Below are positions 38,014 through 48,498 of a DNA stretch of 64,000 nt, in pieces. Location: the NCBI RefSeq assembly GCF_017742835.1, contig NZ_CP072392.1:1321927-1385926 (forward strand), in the 5' to 3' direction. This DNA is from Aquabacter sp. L1I39. GTDB lineage: Bacteria > Pseudomonadota > Alphaproteobacteria > Rhizobiales > Xanthobacteraceae. Position 1 is the stretch's first letter, and each line of letters opens with the position of its first letter. Under the pieces are notes generated by a model. That model was given only the letters and a program-made list of their open reading frames with translations. It made no database searches and was not told the origin of the DNA. The translations under genes were made by a program, and so were the position numbers.

Positions 38014-40113
38014 TCAGGCGGCGGGGAGATGCGCTGCAAGCAGGCGCACGCTGCGCCCGGCAAGGCGCGTCTCGCCCTCCACAAGGGGCTCGCCTTCGGG
38101 CTGGGCGGAGCTGTCAAACACCAGCCGCCAGTCCTGAGGCGGTTCCGGCAACTGAAAGGTGGTGTCCTCCCCCTTGCCGTTGATGAGCAGCAGCAGCACG
38201 TCCGTGCCGCCATCCGTCGCCGGGCCGGCGCGGCGCAGATTGAGGGTGTGGCCGCCATCCGCATGCCAGCCATCGCCCTCAAGCTGCGTGCCGTGCTCGT
38301 CGAACCAGGAAATGTCCGCCATGCCGGGTAGGGGCTCGTGGTGGCCGTGCAGGAAACGGGGCGCCCGCAGCAATCGGAAGCGCCGGCGCAGGGCCGCGAG
38401 GCGGGCGAAGGTGTCGATCAGCTCGGCGCCCTCGTCCGTGCCGGCCAGCGACCAGTCGATCCAGGAGATGTCATTGTCCTGGCAATAGGCGTTGTTGTTG
38501 CCGTTCTGCGTGCGGCCGAACTCGTCGCCGGCCAGCAGCATAGGCGTGCCCTGGGAGAGCATCAGGGTCGCGAGCAGCGCTTTGCGCACCTGGTGGCGGG
38601 TCTTGAGGATGGCGGGGTCGTCGGTCGGCCCTTCCGCGCCCCAATTGGCGGAGAAGTTGGCGCCATGGCCGTCGCGATTATCCTCGCCATTGGCCTCGTT
38701 GTGCTTCTCATCATAGGCGGTGAGGTCGGCCAGCGTGAAGCCGTCATGGGCGGCGAGGAAATTCACCGAGGCCCAGGGCTTGCGCGCGCGCATGTCGAAG
38801 GCCTCGCTGGTGCCCGCAAGGCGGGCCGCCAGTTCGCCCCGCTGGCCGGGCTCGGCCCGCCAGAAGCGGCGCACGCCGTCGCGGAAGCGGTCGTTCCATT
38901 CGGCAAAGCCAGGCGGGAAGTTGCCGAGCTGGTAGCCGTCCGGTCCGATGTCCCAGGGCTCGGCGATGAGCTTTACCCGCGAGAGCAGCGGGTCCTGCCG
39001 GATGGCGTCCAGGAAGCCGCAGCCTGGATCAAAGCCGTTGGGCTCACGGGCGAGCGTCACGCCGAGATCGAAGCGGAAGCCATCCACATGGAAGGCTTCC
39101 ACCCAATAGCGCAGGGAATCCATCACCATCTGCAGCACGCGCGGATGGGAGAGGTTGACCGTGTTCCCGCAGCCGGTGTCGTTGATGTAATAGCGCGGAT
39201 TGTCGGGCATCAGCCGGTAATAGCTGGCATTGTCGAGGCCCTTGAAGGAGAAGGTGGGACCCAGCTCATTGCCTTCGCAGGTGTGGTTATAGACCACGTC
39301 GAGGATCACCTCGATGCCCGCTGCATGGAGGCGTCGCACCGCGCCCCGGATTTCTCTCAGGCCCGCCGGGCCGAGAAAGGCCGGCTCGGGCGCGAAATAA
39401 GAGAGGGTGGAATAGCCCCAATAATTGCGCAGCCCCCGCTCCACCAGGAAGCGGTCCTGGAGGAAGGCGTGCACGGGCAGCAATTCCACGCTGGTGACGC
39501 CGAGCCGGTGGAGGTGATCGATGAGGCGCGGATCACCCAGCGCCGCGAAGGTGCCCCGAACCCGCGGCTCCATGTCGTCGCGCTTCATGGACAGGCCGCG
39601 CAGATGGGCCTCATAGATGACCGTGTCGGGCCAGGGCACGTCGGGGCGGCGGTCCGCCCAGTCGGTGGGGGTGTCCATCACCACGCATTTGGGCATGGCG
39701 GGGGCGCTGTCGTGGCGGTCCATGGCAAGATCCGCCCGGCCACTCTGGAGACGGTAGGAGAACAGGCTGTCCGACCAGCGCGGCGCGCCGGTGAGCTGGC
39801 GCGCATAGGGATCGATGAGGAGCTTGGCCGGATTGAACCGGTGCCCGCGCCCAGGATCATAGGGACCATGGGCGCGATAGCCGTAGACCAGACCCTCGGA
39901 GGCGCCGGGCAGGTAACCGTGCCAGACCTCGTCGGTGCATTCGGGTAGCGCCAGGCGGGCCACTTCCCGCCGGCCCCGCTCGTCGAAAATGCACAATTCG
40001 ATCTTTTCCGCATGAGCGGAGAAGACCGCGAAATTCACCCCCAGCCCGTCCGCATGGGCACCGAGGGGATAAGGCTTGCCGGGCTCCAGGCGGTCGGGGA
40101 AGAGGGGGCTCAT
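38014..40113 (-). CDS. glgX: Glycogen debranching enzyme (isoamylase type)
   Basis: A 699-residue GH13 enzyme that cuts alpha-1,6 branches of glycogen. It has an N-terminal CBM48-like domain ([30 protein letters not shown]), then the barrel: [19 protein letters not shown], nucleophile in [11 protein letters not shown], acid in LIAEPWD and HDGFTL. The start ATG 40113 overlaps the glgB stop (TGATG), so the pair is translationally coupled. It sits between glgB and malQ. Confidence 0.92.
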   Translation of the reverse strand: MSPLFPDRLEPGKPYPLGAHADGLGVNFAVFSAHAEKIELCIFDERGRREVARLALPECTDEVWHGYLPGASEGLVYGYRAHGPYDPGRGHRFNPAKLLIDPYARQLTGAPRWSDSLFSYRLQSGRADLAMDRHDSAPAMPKCVVMDTPTDWADRRPDVPWPDTVIYEAHLRGLSMKRDDMEPRVRGTFAALGDPRLIDHLHRLGVTSVELLPVHAFLQDRFLVERGLRNYWGYSTLSYFAPEPAFLGPAGLREIRGAVRRLHAAGIEVILDVVYNHTCEGNELGPTFSFKGLDNASYYRLMPDNPRYYINDTGCGNTVNLSHPRVLQMVMDSLRYWVEAFHVDGFRFDLGVTLAREPNGFDPGCGFLDAIRQDPLLSRVKLIAEPWDIGPDGYQLGNFPPGFAEWNDRFRDGVRRFWRAEPGQRGELAARLAGTSEAFDMRARKPWASVNFLAAHDGFTLADLTAYDEKHNEANGEDNRDGHGANFSANWGAEGPTDDPAILKTRHQVRKALLATLMLSQGTPMLLAGDEFGRTQNGNNNAYCQDNDISWIDWSLAGTDEGAELIDTFARLAALRRRFRLLRAPRFLHGHHEPLPGMADISWFDEHGTQLEGDGWHADGGHTLNLRRAGPATDGGTDVLLLLINGKGEDTTFQLPEPPQDWRLVFDSSAQPEGEPLVEGETRLAGRSVRLLAAHLPAA

Positions 40114-42323
40114 CACGTCTCCTGCGGGGTCAGGAACAAGGCGGCAAGGGGCGGCAAGGTCAAATCGAGGGCGTGGGAAAAGCCGTGGCTTGCTATGTCC
40201 TGCGCGGTGACCCCGCCGAGATTGCCCACCCCCGAGCCGCCATAGAGCGGGGCGTCGGTGTTCAGGAGTTCCCGCCACCGGCCGCCGTGGGGCACACCGA
40301 TGCGGTAGCCCGCGCGCGGGGTGGGGGTCATGTTGCACACCACCAGGATGGGGGCGGCGCCGGGGGCCTGGCGCAGGAAGGCGAAGACGGAATTCTCCGC
40401 GTCGTCCTCCACAACCCAGTGGAAGCCGTTCGGGTCCGCATCCCCGGCGTGAAGTGCGGGATGGGCGCCATAAAGCTGGTTCAGGTCCCGCACGAGAGAC
40501 TGCACGCCCCGATGGGCGCCTTCGCCCAGAAGTTCCCAGGGCAGGGCGCTGTCGTGGTCCCATTCGGTGGGTTGGGCGATCTCGCAGCCCTGGAACAGCA
40601 GCTTCTTGCCGGGATGGCCCCACATGAAGCCGAGATAGGCCCGCAGGTTCGCAAAGCGCTGCCAGTGGTCGCCGGGCATGCGGGCAAGCAGCGAGCCCTT
40701 TCCGTGCACCACCTCGTCATGGGAGATGGGCAGCACGTAGCGCTCCGAGAACGCATAGACAAGGCCGAAGGTCAGGTCCGAGCCGTGGAAGCGCCGATGG
40801 ATGGGGTCGCGCCCCATATAGCGCAGGCTGTCATGCATCCAGCCCATGTTCCACTTGAAGGAAAAGCCGAGCCCTCCTTCGCTGACCGGCGCGGTGACGC
40901 CCGGCCACGCGGTGGATTCCTCGGCGATCACCAGCGCGCCGGGCACTTCCCGCGCCACCGTCTCGTTGAGGCGGCGCAGGAAGGCGATGGCCTCCAGGTT
41001 CTCCTTGCCGCCATGGATGTTGGGGATCCATTCGCCCGGCTTTCGCGAATAGTCGCGATAGAGCATGGAGGCGACCGCATCCACGCGCAGCCCGTCCACA
41101 TGGAAGTGCCGCAACCATTCCAGCGCGCTGGCGATGAGGAAGCCCGCCACCTGCGGCTTGCTGAGATCGTAGATCAGCGAGTTCCAGTCGGGATGGAAGC
41201 CCTCGCGGGGGTCGGCATATTCGTAGAGCGCGGTGCCATCGAAATGCGCGAGGCCGTGGGCGTCAGACGGGAAATGGGCCGGTACCCAGTCGAGGATCAC
41301 GCCTAGCCCCGCCTGGTGGCAGCGGTCCACGAAGCGGGCGAAGGCGGCGGGAGGGCCGAGGCGCGCTGTGGGCGCGAACAGGCCGAGGGGCTGATAGCCC
41401 CAGGAGCCGCCGAACGGATGCTCCATCACCGGCATGAGCTCCAGATGGGTGAAGCCGAGGTCGGTGGCATAGGGGATGAGGCGGTCGGCAAGGGCGTCCC
41501 AGTCCGGCGGGCGGCCGTCGGGATGGATCCAGGAGGAGGCGTGCACCTCATAGAAGGAGAGGGGCGCCTGGGCCGCATGGCGGCTGGCGCGGCTCTCCAT
41601 CCAGGCGCCGTCCTGCCAGGGGAAGGGGGCGGGATCGGCCACGATGGAAGCGGTGGCCGGCGGGCACTGGGTGGCGCGCGCCACCGGGTCCGCTTTGCGG
41701 GGCAGACGGCTGCCGTCGGGGCCGATCAGCTCGAACATATAGGCCGCGCCGGGGGACAGGCGCGGGACGAACAGCTCCCACACGCCCCCATTGCGCCGGC
41801 GCATGGGATGGCGGCGGGGGTCCCACATGTTGAAATCGCCGATCACGCTCGCCGCTGCCGCATGGGGCGCCCAGAGCGCGAAGCGCACGCCCGAAATGCC
41901 CTCCACCGTCATGGCGCGGGCGCCCAGCGCATCGGCAAGATTGAGGTGGCTGCCCTCGCCGATGAAATAGAGGTCGTCGTCGCTCAGGAGGAGGGGGAAG
42001 GCGTAGGGGTCCTCGCTCTCCTCCACCACGCCGTCCGGCCAGGTGGTGCGCAGCACATAGGCGCCCGGATGGGAAGCAAGGCCCGCCACCTGCCCGGCGA
42101 ACAGGATGCCGTCCGGCTGCGGGGCGAGGGGCACCACGCCGCCGCCAGCCACCACCTCCACCCGGCGCGCGCCGGGCCGGATCGCCCGCACCACGACGCC
42201 ATCGGATGCCGAATGAGGGCCGAGCACCCGAAAGGGATCGCCATGTCGGGCTTCCAGGAGCGCATGCACTTCGCCGACGGAGAGGCTGGACGGGGTGAGG
42301 TCGGGCGCGGTGGGGGTGCTCAC
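40113..42323 (-). CDS. glgB: 1,4-alpha-glucan branching enzyme
   Basis: A 736-residue GH13 branching enzyme. An N1 and CBM48 region (about 15-210, [11 protein letters not shown]) precedes the barrel: [15 protein letters not shown], nucleophile in [27 protein letters not shown], acid in VIAEEST and [13 protein letters not shown]. Length is typical of two-domain-N-terminus GlgB. It overlaps treS upstream by four bases (ATGA) and glgX downstream, within one operon. Confidence 0.94.
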   Translation of the reverse strand: MSTPTAPDLTPSSLSVGEVHALLEARHGDPFRVLGPHSASDGVVVRAIRPGARRVEVVAGGGVVPLAPQPDGILFAGQVAGLASHPGAYVLRTTWPDGVVEESEDPYAFPLLLSDDDLYFIGEGSHLNLADALGARAMTVEGISGVRFALWAPHAAAASVIGDFNMWDPRRHPMRRRNGGVWELFVPRLSPGAAYMFELIGPDGSRLPRKADPVARATQCPPATASIVADPAPFPWQDGAWMESRASRHAAQAPLSFYEVHASSWIHPDGRPPDWDALADRLIPYATDLGFTHLELMPVMEHPFGGSWGYQPLGLFAPTARLGPPAAFARFVDRCHQAGLGVILDWVPAHFPSDAHGLAHFDGTALYEYADPREGFHPDWNSLIYDLSKPQVAGFLIASALEWLRHFHVDGLRVDAVASMLYRDYSRKPGEWIPNIHGGKENLEAIAFLRRLNETVAREVPGALVIAEESTAWPGVTAPVSEGGLGFSFKWNMGWMHDSLRYMGRDPIHRRFHGSDLTFGLVYAFSERYVLPISHDEVVHGKGSLLARMPGDHWQRFANLRAYLGFMWGHPGKKLLFQGCEIAQPTEWDHDSALPWELLGEGAHRGVQSLVRDLNQLYGAHPALHAGDADPNGFHWVVEDDAENSVFAFLRQAPGAAPILVVCNMTPTPRAGYRIGVPHGGRWRELLNTDAPLYGGSGVGNLGGVTAQDIASHGFSHALDLTLPPLAALFLTPQET

Positions 42324-45300
42324 GGGGTCGCCTCCTCCAGCTTGGCGGGGACGGTGCCTTCAAGATCGGGATCGGCGGCGCCCGCATAGCGCATGGCAAA
42401 GCCGTGCAAGGTGCGCACCGCCGGAGCCGGCACAGGCGCGCCAGTGCAAATCTCTCGCGCCACCAGTTCCAGAAGGAACAGATCGATGAGCGCACGCTCC
42501 AACCCGCCGGCCCCGTCCGCATAGCCGCCGAGCAAGGCCCGCTCGGCACGGCTGGCGAACCGGTCGAGCAGTTCCGTGCGCAGCGCCTCCGTCATCAGGC
42601 CGACCGTCTCGTGAGGGGCATTCACCAAGGCGGCGGAGGCGGACGAGAGCGCCCGCATGAGGCTGGCGAGGTCGAACCAGGGGCTCGCCTTGCCCGCCTC
42701 GTCGCCGAAATTGACGAGGCACGCATCATTGCCGCGCACCAGCACCTGGCCCAGATGCAGATTGCCGTGAATGCGTGTCTTGGGCGTTCCGGCAAGGCTG
42801 CCCGCCAGGGTGGTGGCGACGGCACGCAGGTCCGTGCCCACCGCCACAATGGCGGCGGCGCGGGCGGCGTCCTCGGGCGCGAGGCCCGCCGGCTCCTTCA
42901 AGGCCTGAAGCGCCCCATCGAGCAGGGCCGCCACGGCCTCCCCCAGCGCTTCCGCCTCAGTGCGCGAGAAGGACTCGGTGGTGAAGGCGGGGTCGTCGGT
43001 CTCCGTCCGCATCAAGGCATGGAATTCCGCAAGCCGCCGCCCCGTCTGGCGCAGGAAGGGCATGATACCGGACATCTGCTCCTCGAACGCCGGCTCGATC
43101 TCTCGACCCGATTGGGCGGAGGAGGTGAGCGCGCGGCTCACCTGGTCCAACACCCAGTTGCGGGCATTGCCCTGGTTGCGCACGAAGCCAAGCATGAGCG
43201 CCAGCACGGCGGACCTCCCGTCGGAGGTGGTGCGCACCACTTCCCCCAGCAAAGGCGGCGTGCCCTCGAAGCCAAGCGATGTCAGGCGCCGGATCATCTC
43301 CGATTGCGGCTGCGCGCCCAGATACGGACGTCGGATGACCTGGATGGCCGCTCCTTCCTCGATGACGATGGTGGCGGTCGGCTGTTCCGTGCCGATGCGC
43401 TGGACCGGTGCGTCTTCAGGGATCTCCAGGGCGGCAAGGTCCGCATCGGCCACGAAGCGCAGTTCGCCGCCATCCGGCAATTCCAGCACCGTGCCGGAGC
43501 GCAGCGCCCGCACCACGGCGCGGGGCAATTGGTCGAGTGTGAGCCCGTCGGTGAGATAGCCCACGCGCCGGCCCTGCCGCACCCGGGTCAAGGCCAGTTG
43601 CACGGAGAGCGGGCTCGGCTGTTCGTCCTCCCAGGCGATGGCGAGCGGCATCATGTAGCGCGCGCTCTCGCCGCCCGCCTCCACGACGATCTGCACCACC
43701 ATCACATGGTCGCCCGCCTTGGGCAGGGGCATGGCCCATTCGATGAAGGCCCGGTCGATGGGCGCCCGGTCGGCCTTGCGCAAAGCGGTCTCGTCGCCCG
43801 GCGCGGTGAACCAGCGGCGACGGCGCACATAAGCGGGCAGCGCCTCCTGCTCGATGATCGCCTTGTTGCGCGGGGAGAGCACATCGGCGAGGCCGGCGCG
43901 CAGCACCAGGGTCTCGAATTCCGGCAATTGCTCGGGCGGGCTGGTGTGCCAGGAGGGCTCGGCCACGTTGGCGGCGAGGTTGAAGGCGAAGAAGCCATAA
44001 GGTGGCACGGTGAGGAGATAGGGCAGGCGCCCCACCGGCGGGAACGGCGTGCCGCCCACCATCTCCACCGGCACCCGGCCATCAAACTCCGTGAGGTCCA
44101 GCTCCACCGCCTGGAGCGTCTGGGACAGGTTCGCCACGCACAGGATGGTCTCATCCTCATAGGTGCGCAGATAAGCCAGAATCTTGCGGTTGCCCGGATA
44201 GAGCGGCCGGAAGCCGCCGCGACCGAAGCAGGGATGGGCCTTGCGCACCGCCAGCATGCGGCGCGTCCAGTTGAGCAGCGAATGGGGGTCGCGCATCTGC
44301 GCTTCCACATTCAATGCGAAATAGCCCGACAGCGGGTCCTGGATGGGTGGCAGGACCAGTTGCTCGGGATCCGCCTTGGAGAAGCCGCCATTACGGTCCG
44401 GCGACCATTGCATGGGCGTGCGCACGCCGTCGCGGTCACCCAGATGGATGTTGTCGCCCATGCCGATCTCGTCCCCGTAATAGATGACGGGGGTGCCGGG
44501 CATGGTGAAGAGGAGGGCGTTCATCAGTTCGATGCGCCGCCGGTCGCGCTCCAGAAGGGGCGCGAGGCGCCGGCGGATGCCGAGATTCAGCCGCGCCCGC
44601 CGGTCTGCGGCATAGACGGTCCACAGATAGTCCCGCTCCGCGTCGGTGACCATTTCCAGCGTCAGCTCGTCATGATTGCGCAGGAAGATGGCCCATTGGC
44701 ACGTCTCGGGGATGGAGGGCGTCTGCCTGAGGATGTCGGTGATGGGGAAGCGGTCTTCCTTCGCAATCGCCATGTACATGCGCGGCATCAGCGGGAAGTG
44801 GAACGCCATGTGGCATTCATCGGCATTCTCGCCGAAATATTGCTGCGTGTCCTCCGGCCACATATTGGCTTCGGCCAGCAGCATGCGCCCGGTATAATTG
44901 GCATCGAGATGCGCGCGGATCTTGCGCAGGATGTCGTGGGTCTCGGTGAGGTTCTCGTTGGACGTGCCCTCGCGCTCGATAAGATAGGGCACGGCATCAA
45001 GCCGCAGGCCATCGACGCCCAGGTCCAGCCAGAAGCGCATGACCGAGAGGATGCGCTCCAGCACTTCCGGGTTGTCGAAGTTCAGGTCCGGCTGGTGGGA
45101 ATAGAAGCGGTGCCAGAAATACTGGCCGGCAACCGGATCGAAGGTCCAGTTGGACTTCTCGGTGTCCAGGAAGATGATCCGCGTGCCCTGATACCCCTGG
45201 TCGTCATCGGCCCAGACATAGAAATTGCGCTCCGGCGAACCCTTGGGCGCGCGGCGGGCGGCCTGGAACCAGGGGTGCTGGTCGGACGTATGGTTCACCA

Positions 45301-45622
45301 CCAGTTCGGTGATGACGCGAATGCCGCGGGCATGGGCCGCCTCGATGAAGCGGCGGGCATCCTCCATGGTGCCGTAGTCCGGCGACACGCCCTCATAGAG
45401 GGCGATGTCATAGCCATCGTCCCGGCGGGGCGAGGGATAGAAGGGCAGGAGCCAGATGGCGTTGACGCCGAGAGCGGCGATGTAGTCCAGCTTGGCGAGG
45501 AGGCCCGGAAAGTCGCCGATCCCGTCATTGTTGGAATCGAAGAACGACTTCACGTGCAGCTGGTAGATCACCGCATCCTTATACCAGAGCGGGGCGTCGC
45601 CGGGGGCGATGGGGTCGGCCAT
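42320..45622 (-). CDS. treS: Trehalose synthase fused to a maltokinase-like domain
   Basis: An 1100-residue fusion. Residues 1-560 are a GH13 trehalose synthase that interconverts maltose and trehalose: Asp209 in [14 protein letters not shown], Glu251 in MLLAEAN, Asp318 in [26 protein letters not shown]. Residues about 590-1090 resemble the maltokinase Mak/Pep2 that follows TreS in many bacteria. Here the catalytic loop HGDxHLGQ reads HGNLHLGQ (Asn954) and the Mg-binding DFEGEP-like motif reads NFGDEAG (Asn971). Both aspartates are missing, so the kinase activity is probably lost. It is the first gene of the operon; no glgE is nearby. Confidence 0.92.
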   Translation of the reverse strand: MADPIAPGDAPLWYKDAVIYQLHVKSFFDSNNDGIGDFPGLLAKLDYIAALGVNAIWLLPFYPSPRRDDGYDIALYEGVSPDYGTMEDARRFIEAAHARGIRVITELVVNHTSDQHPWFQAARRAPKGSPERNFYVWADDDQGYQGTRIIFLDTEKSNWTFDPVAGQYFWHRFYSHQPDLNFDNPEVLERILSVMRFWLDLGVDGLRLDAVPYLIEREGTSNENLTETHDILRKIRAHLDANYTGRMLLAEANMWPEDTQQYFGENADECHMAFHFPLMPRMYMAIAKEDRFPITDILRQTPSIPETCQWAIFLRNHDELTLEMVTDAERDYLWTVYAADRRARLNLGIRRRLAPLLERDRRRIELMNALLFTMPGTPVIYYGDEIGMGDNIHLGDRDGVRTPMQWSPDRNGGFSKADPEQLVLPPIQDPLSGYFALNVEAQMRDPHSLLNWTRRMLAVRKAHPCFGRGGFRPLYPGNRKILAYLRTYEDETILCVANLSQTLQAVELDLTEFDGRVPVEMVGGTPFPPVGRLPYLLTVPPYGFFAFNLAANVAEPSWHTSPPEQLPEFETLVLRAGLADVLSPRNKAIIEQEALPAYVRRRRWFTAPGDETALRKADRAPIDRAFIEWAMPLPKAGDHVMVVQIVVEAGGESARYMMPLAIAWEDEQPSPLSVQLALTRVRQGRRVGYLTDGLTLDQLPRAVVRALRSGTVLELPDGGELRFVADADLAALEIPEDAPVQRIGTEQPTATIVIEEGAAIQVIRRPYLGAQPQSEMIRRLTSLGFEGTPPLLGEVVRTTSDGRSAVLALMLGFVRNQGNARNWVLDQVSRALTSSAQSGREIEPAFEEQMSGIMPFLRQTGRRLAEFHALMRTETDDPAFTTESFSRTEAEALGEAVAALLDGALQALKEPAGLAPEDAARAAAIVAVGTDLRAVATTLAGSLAGTPKTRIHGNLHLGQVLVRGNDACLVNFGDEAGKASPWFDLASLMRALSSASAALVNAPHETVGLMTEALRTELLDRFASRAERALLGGYADGAGGLERALIDLFLLELVAREICTGAPVPAPAVRTLHGFAMRYAGAADPDLEGTVPAKLEEATP

Positions 45623-45877
45623 GTCAGCCTCCCTTGCCGGGACGGAGGGGGGAGTGGAGCGAAGACAGATTCCAGGCGCGAATGGCGGGCATTGCTCATC
45701 TGGGCGGCGGACGGACGCGGACGGGGGACCGTGGCGCCGATCCTTGAGCCCCCCGCCGGCTTGAACGCGGCAGGTGACGACAAGGTTCCCCTACATATCG
45801 ATCCGTGCCCGCCGTCGGTTCCGTGCGGGGGCGGAAAAACCCTTCTCGCTTCAGGAAAAAGGCGCCATCCGCCCCGC

Positions 45878-47740
45878 TCAGGCGGTGGCCGCCTCCAGCT
45901 CCGCGCTCGCTTCCAGCCAGGCTTCCTCCGCCTGGGCGAGGGCCTCGACAGCTTCGTCCCGCTGCTTGTTGAGGCGGGCGGCGTCGTTGGGGAATTTCTC
46001 GATCTTGGGATCGGCCAGGCGCTTGTCGATGGCGGCGATGTCCTTTTCCAGCTTCGCCATCAGGGCTTCCGCATCCCGCACCTTCTTGCGCAGGGGGGCG
46101 GCGGTGTCCTCCGAGGCGGACGCGTCGGGCGCCTCTTCGCCCTTGCGGGCGTCGCCGGACATCTTGCCCGAGCCGGCGGTGCTCAGAAGTTCGCGCCGAT
46201 ACTGGTCGAGGTCGCCGTCATAGGGCTTCACCGTGCCGCCGCCGACCATCCACAGCCGTTCGACGCAGGCTTCCAGCAAATGCCGGTCGTGGGAGACCAG
46301 GATGACCGCGCCGGGAAAGTCATTGATGGCATTGATGAGCGCGGCGCGGGCCTCGATGTCCAGATGGTTGGTGGGCTCGTCGAGGATGAGCAGGTGCGGC
46401 CCGTTGAAGGCCGCAAGGCCCAGAAGGAGGCGCGCCTTCTCACCGCCGGAGAGGGCGGACACCTTGGTGTCGCCGGCCCCGCCGGAAAAACCCATTTCCG
46501 CCGCCCGCGCCCGCACCCGCGCCTCGGGCGCATCGGGCATCAGGCGGCGCACATGCTGCACCGGGCTGTCGCCGGGCACCAGTTCGTCCAATTGGTGCTG
46601 GGCGAGATAGGCCACTTCCAGCTTGTCGGCGCGCACCACGTTGCCGCTTTGGGCCTTCAGGCGGTCGGCGATGAGCTTGGCGAAGGTGGACTTGCCGTTG
46701 CCGTTGGGGCCGAGCAAGGCGATGCGGTCATCCTCGTCGATGCGCAGGTTGAGATTGCGCAGGATCGGCTTGCCGGGCTCATAGCCCACCGCCACCTTCT
46801 CCAGCACCAAGATGGGCGGGGAGAGCAGGCGCTCGGGATGGCGGATGGAGATGGCCGCGTCCTGCTCGTTCACCTCCGCCGCCAAAGGCTCCATGCGGGC
46901 GAGTGCCTTGATGCGGGACTGGGCCTGGCGCGCCTTGGTGGCCTTGGCCCGGAAGCGGGCGATGAAGGCCTCCATATGGGCGCGGTGCGCCTCCTGCTTC
47001 TTGCGGGCCTTCTGGTCGAGGAGCGCGCGCTCGCGGCGCTGGCGGTCGAACTGGGTGAAGTTGCCCCGATAGAGGTTCAGCTTGCCGCCCGAGAAATGCA
47101 GGATGTGGTCGACGGAGGTGTCGAGCAGGTCGCGATCATGGCTGATGAGGATGACCGTGCGGGGATAGCTCGCCAGATAATCCTGGAGCCACAGCGTGCC
47201 TTCCAGGTCGAGATAGTTGGTGGGCTCGTCCAGCAGCAGCAGGTCCGGCTCGGTGAAGAGCAGGGCCGCGAGGGCCACGCGCATGCGCCAGCCGCCGGAA
47301 AATTCCGAACAGGGGCGCGCCTGCGCCGCCTCGTCGAAGCCGAGGCCCGCCAGGATGCGGGCGGCGCGGGCGGGCGCGGAATGGGCGTTGATGTCGATGA
47401 GACGCGCCTCGATCTCGCCCATGCGCATGGGATCGGTTGTGGTCTCGCGATCCTGAAGCAGGGCGGCGCGCTCGGTGTCGGCCGCCAGCACCCGCTCCAG
47501 CAGGCTGTCGGGCCCGCTCGGCGCCTCCTGCGCCACCCGCCCGATGCGCGCCCGGCTGGGCAAGCGGACATGGCCGCTTTCCAGCTCCAATTCGCCCATC
47601 AGTGCCTTAAAGAGTGTGGTCTTGCCGGTGCCGTTGCGGCCGACGACGCCCACCCGCGCATTCTCGGGCAAGGCGACCGAGGCATGGTCCAGGAGGAGAC
47701 GGCCGGCAATGCGGAGCGAAATATCGTCGAGCACGATCAT
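45878..47740 (-). CDS. ABC-F type ATPase (Uup/YheS family)
   Basis: A 620-residue protein with two ABC domains and no membrane helices. First Walker A GRNGTGKTT (about 36-44), signature FSGGWRMRVALA, Walker B LLLDEPTNYLD; second Walker A GPNGNGKST, signature LSGGEKARLLLG and LILDEPTNHLD. A linker of basic helices (RERALLDQKARKKQEAHRAHMEAFIARFRAKATKARQAQSR) lies between, and a coiled-coil C-terminus (KKVRDAEALMAKLEKDIAAIDKRLAD) follows. These features match translation-associated ABC-F proteins such as YheS. ATG 47740 begins the conserved MIVLDDISL; the longer frame is unsupported. Confidence 0.9.
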   Translation of the reverse strand: MIVLDDISLRIAGRLLLDHASVALPENARVGVVGRNGTGKTTLFKALMGELELESGHVRLPSRARIGRVAQEAPSGPDSLLERVLAADTERAALLQDRETTTDPMRMGEIEARLIDINAHSAPARAARILAGLGFDEAAQARPCSEFSGGWRMRVALAALLFTEPDLLLLDEPTNYLDLEGTLWLQDYLASYPRTVILISHDRDLLDTSVDHILHFSGGKLNLYRGNFTQFDRQRRERALLDQKARKKQEAHRAHMEAFIARFRAKATKARQAQSRIKALARMEPLAAEVNEQDAAISIRHPERLLSPPILVLEKVAVGYEPGKPILRNLNLRIDEDDRIALLGPNGNGKSTFAKLIADRLKAQSGNVVRADKLEVAYLAQHQLDELVPGDSPVQHVRRLMPDAPEARVRARAAEMGFSGGAGDTKVSALSGGEKARLLLGLAAFNGPHLLILDEPTNHLDIEARAALINAINDFPGAVILVSHDRHLLEACVERLWMVGGGTVKPYDGDLDQYRRELLSTAGSGKMSGDARKGEEAPDASASEDTAAPLRKKVRDAEALMAKLEKDIAAIDKRLADPKIEKFPNDAARLNKQRDEAVEALAQAEEAWLEASAELEAATA

Positions 47741-47961
47741 AATGCCTGCCTTCTCGCAGGGGCGAACGCGAAGGGCAAGCCCGGGCACGGGAGGCAGATC
47801 CCGGCGGCCTTTGGCCGCACTGTACCGGAGCGGTAGCGATTGGGGAGAGTTGCCTCCATTTCGGAGCCAATTCCATCCCCGCTGCGCAGCAATTTGTGTC
47901 AGCATCGCAGCAGCGGTGGACGCTCTGCGGGGGTGGTCCGGCCGCGGTCGGGGTGGGGCTT

Positions 47962-48498
47962 ATGGTGATGAATGTGCGAACCCTGTCGGGTCTCGTGACT
48001 GTCTTTTCCTCGGCCGCCTTCCTTTTGGCCGGATTGGTCTTGGCTGGCTTGGTCTTGGCCGCGCCTGGCGCGCAGGCGCAGACGGTGCAACTGCGCTGGA
48101 TCCGCGATGGTGGCGCTATCCTTTCCGAACAGTCGCTGAGCCTGGAGCAACTGGCGAAGCTGCCCTCCGAGACCATCGTGACCCAGACCCCTTGGACCCA
48201 GGGCAGCCAGACGTTCGAGGGGCCGAGCCTCGCCGTCCTTGCGGGTCAGCGGGCGCTGCCGGTGGAACGGGCCATCGTGGTGGCGCTCAATGATTACATG
48301 GCCACGGTGCCGGCGGAGGATTGGGAGCAGAACGGCGCCATTCTTTCCATCCGTCTCAATGGGGCGCCCATGAAGGTGCGGGAGAAGGGGCCATTCTGGG
48401 TGATGTATCCCATCGACCGCAACCCCAAGCTCCAGAGCCAGATGTACCGGACCCGGATGGTCTGGCAAGTAAAGGCCATCGATTTTGTCGTCCCTTAA
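47962..48498 (+). CDS. Periplasmic molybdopterin-oxidoreductase-like protein next to a sensor kinase
   Basis: A 178-residue protein with a long hydrophobic signal sequence (FSSAAFLLAGLVLAGLVLAAPGAQA) and a mature part resembling a stand-alone oxidoreductase molybdopterin-binding domain (FEGPSLAVLAGQ... AIVVALNDYMATVPAEDWEQNGAILSIRLNGAPM... GPFWVMYPIDRNP). No cysteine remains in the mature part, so the usual molybdenum ligand is absent. GGGGTGGGG precedes ATG 47962; ATG 47968 is possible. Its stop overlaps the kinase start by 14 bp. I infer a ligand-sensing role for the kinase. Confidence 0.72.
   Translation: MVMNVRTLSGLVTVFSSAAFLLAGLVLAGLVLAAPGAQAQTVQLRWIRDGGAILSEQSLSLEQLAKLPSETIVTQTPWTQGSQTFEGPSLAVLAGQRALPVERAIVVALNDYMATVPAEDWEQNGAILSIRLNGAPMKVREKGPFWVMYPIDRNPKLQSQMYRTRMVWQVKAIDFVVP

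Noticed and set aside
38014-40623. N-terminal extension of glgX into the glgB gene
   Set aside because: The extra ~170 residues are Arg/Pro-rich, out of frame with glgB, and the TGATG junction gives a natural start at 40113.
42404-47836. A 1810-codon open frame on the + strand opposite treS and the ABC-F gene
   Set aside because: It is antisense to two genes with complete family motifs and shows no domain of its own; long antisense frames are expected from the third-position GC bias.
48020-48062. Near-tandem repeat TTGGTCTTGGC in the periplasmic sensor gene
   Set aside because: It encodes the repeated hydrophobic AGLVLAGLVLAA of the signal peptide and needs no separate explanation.
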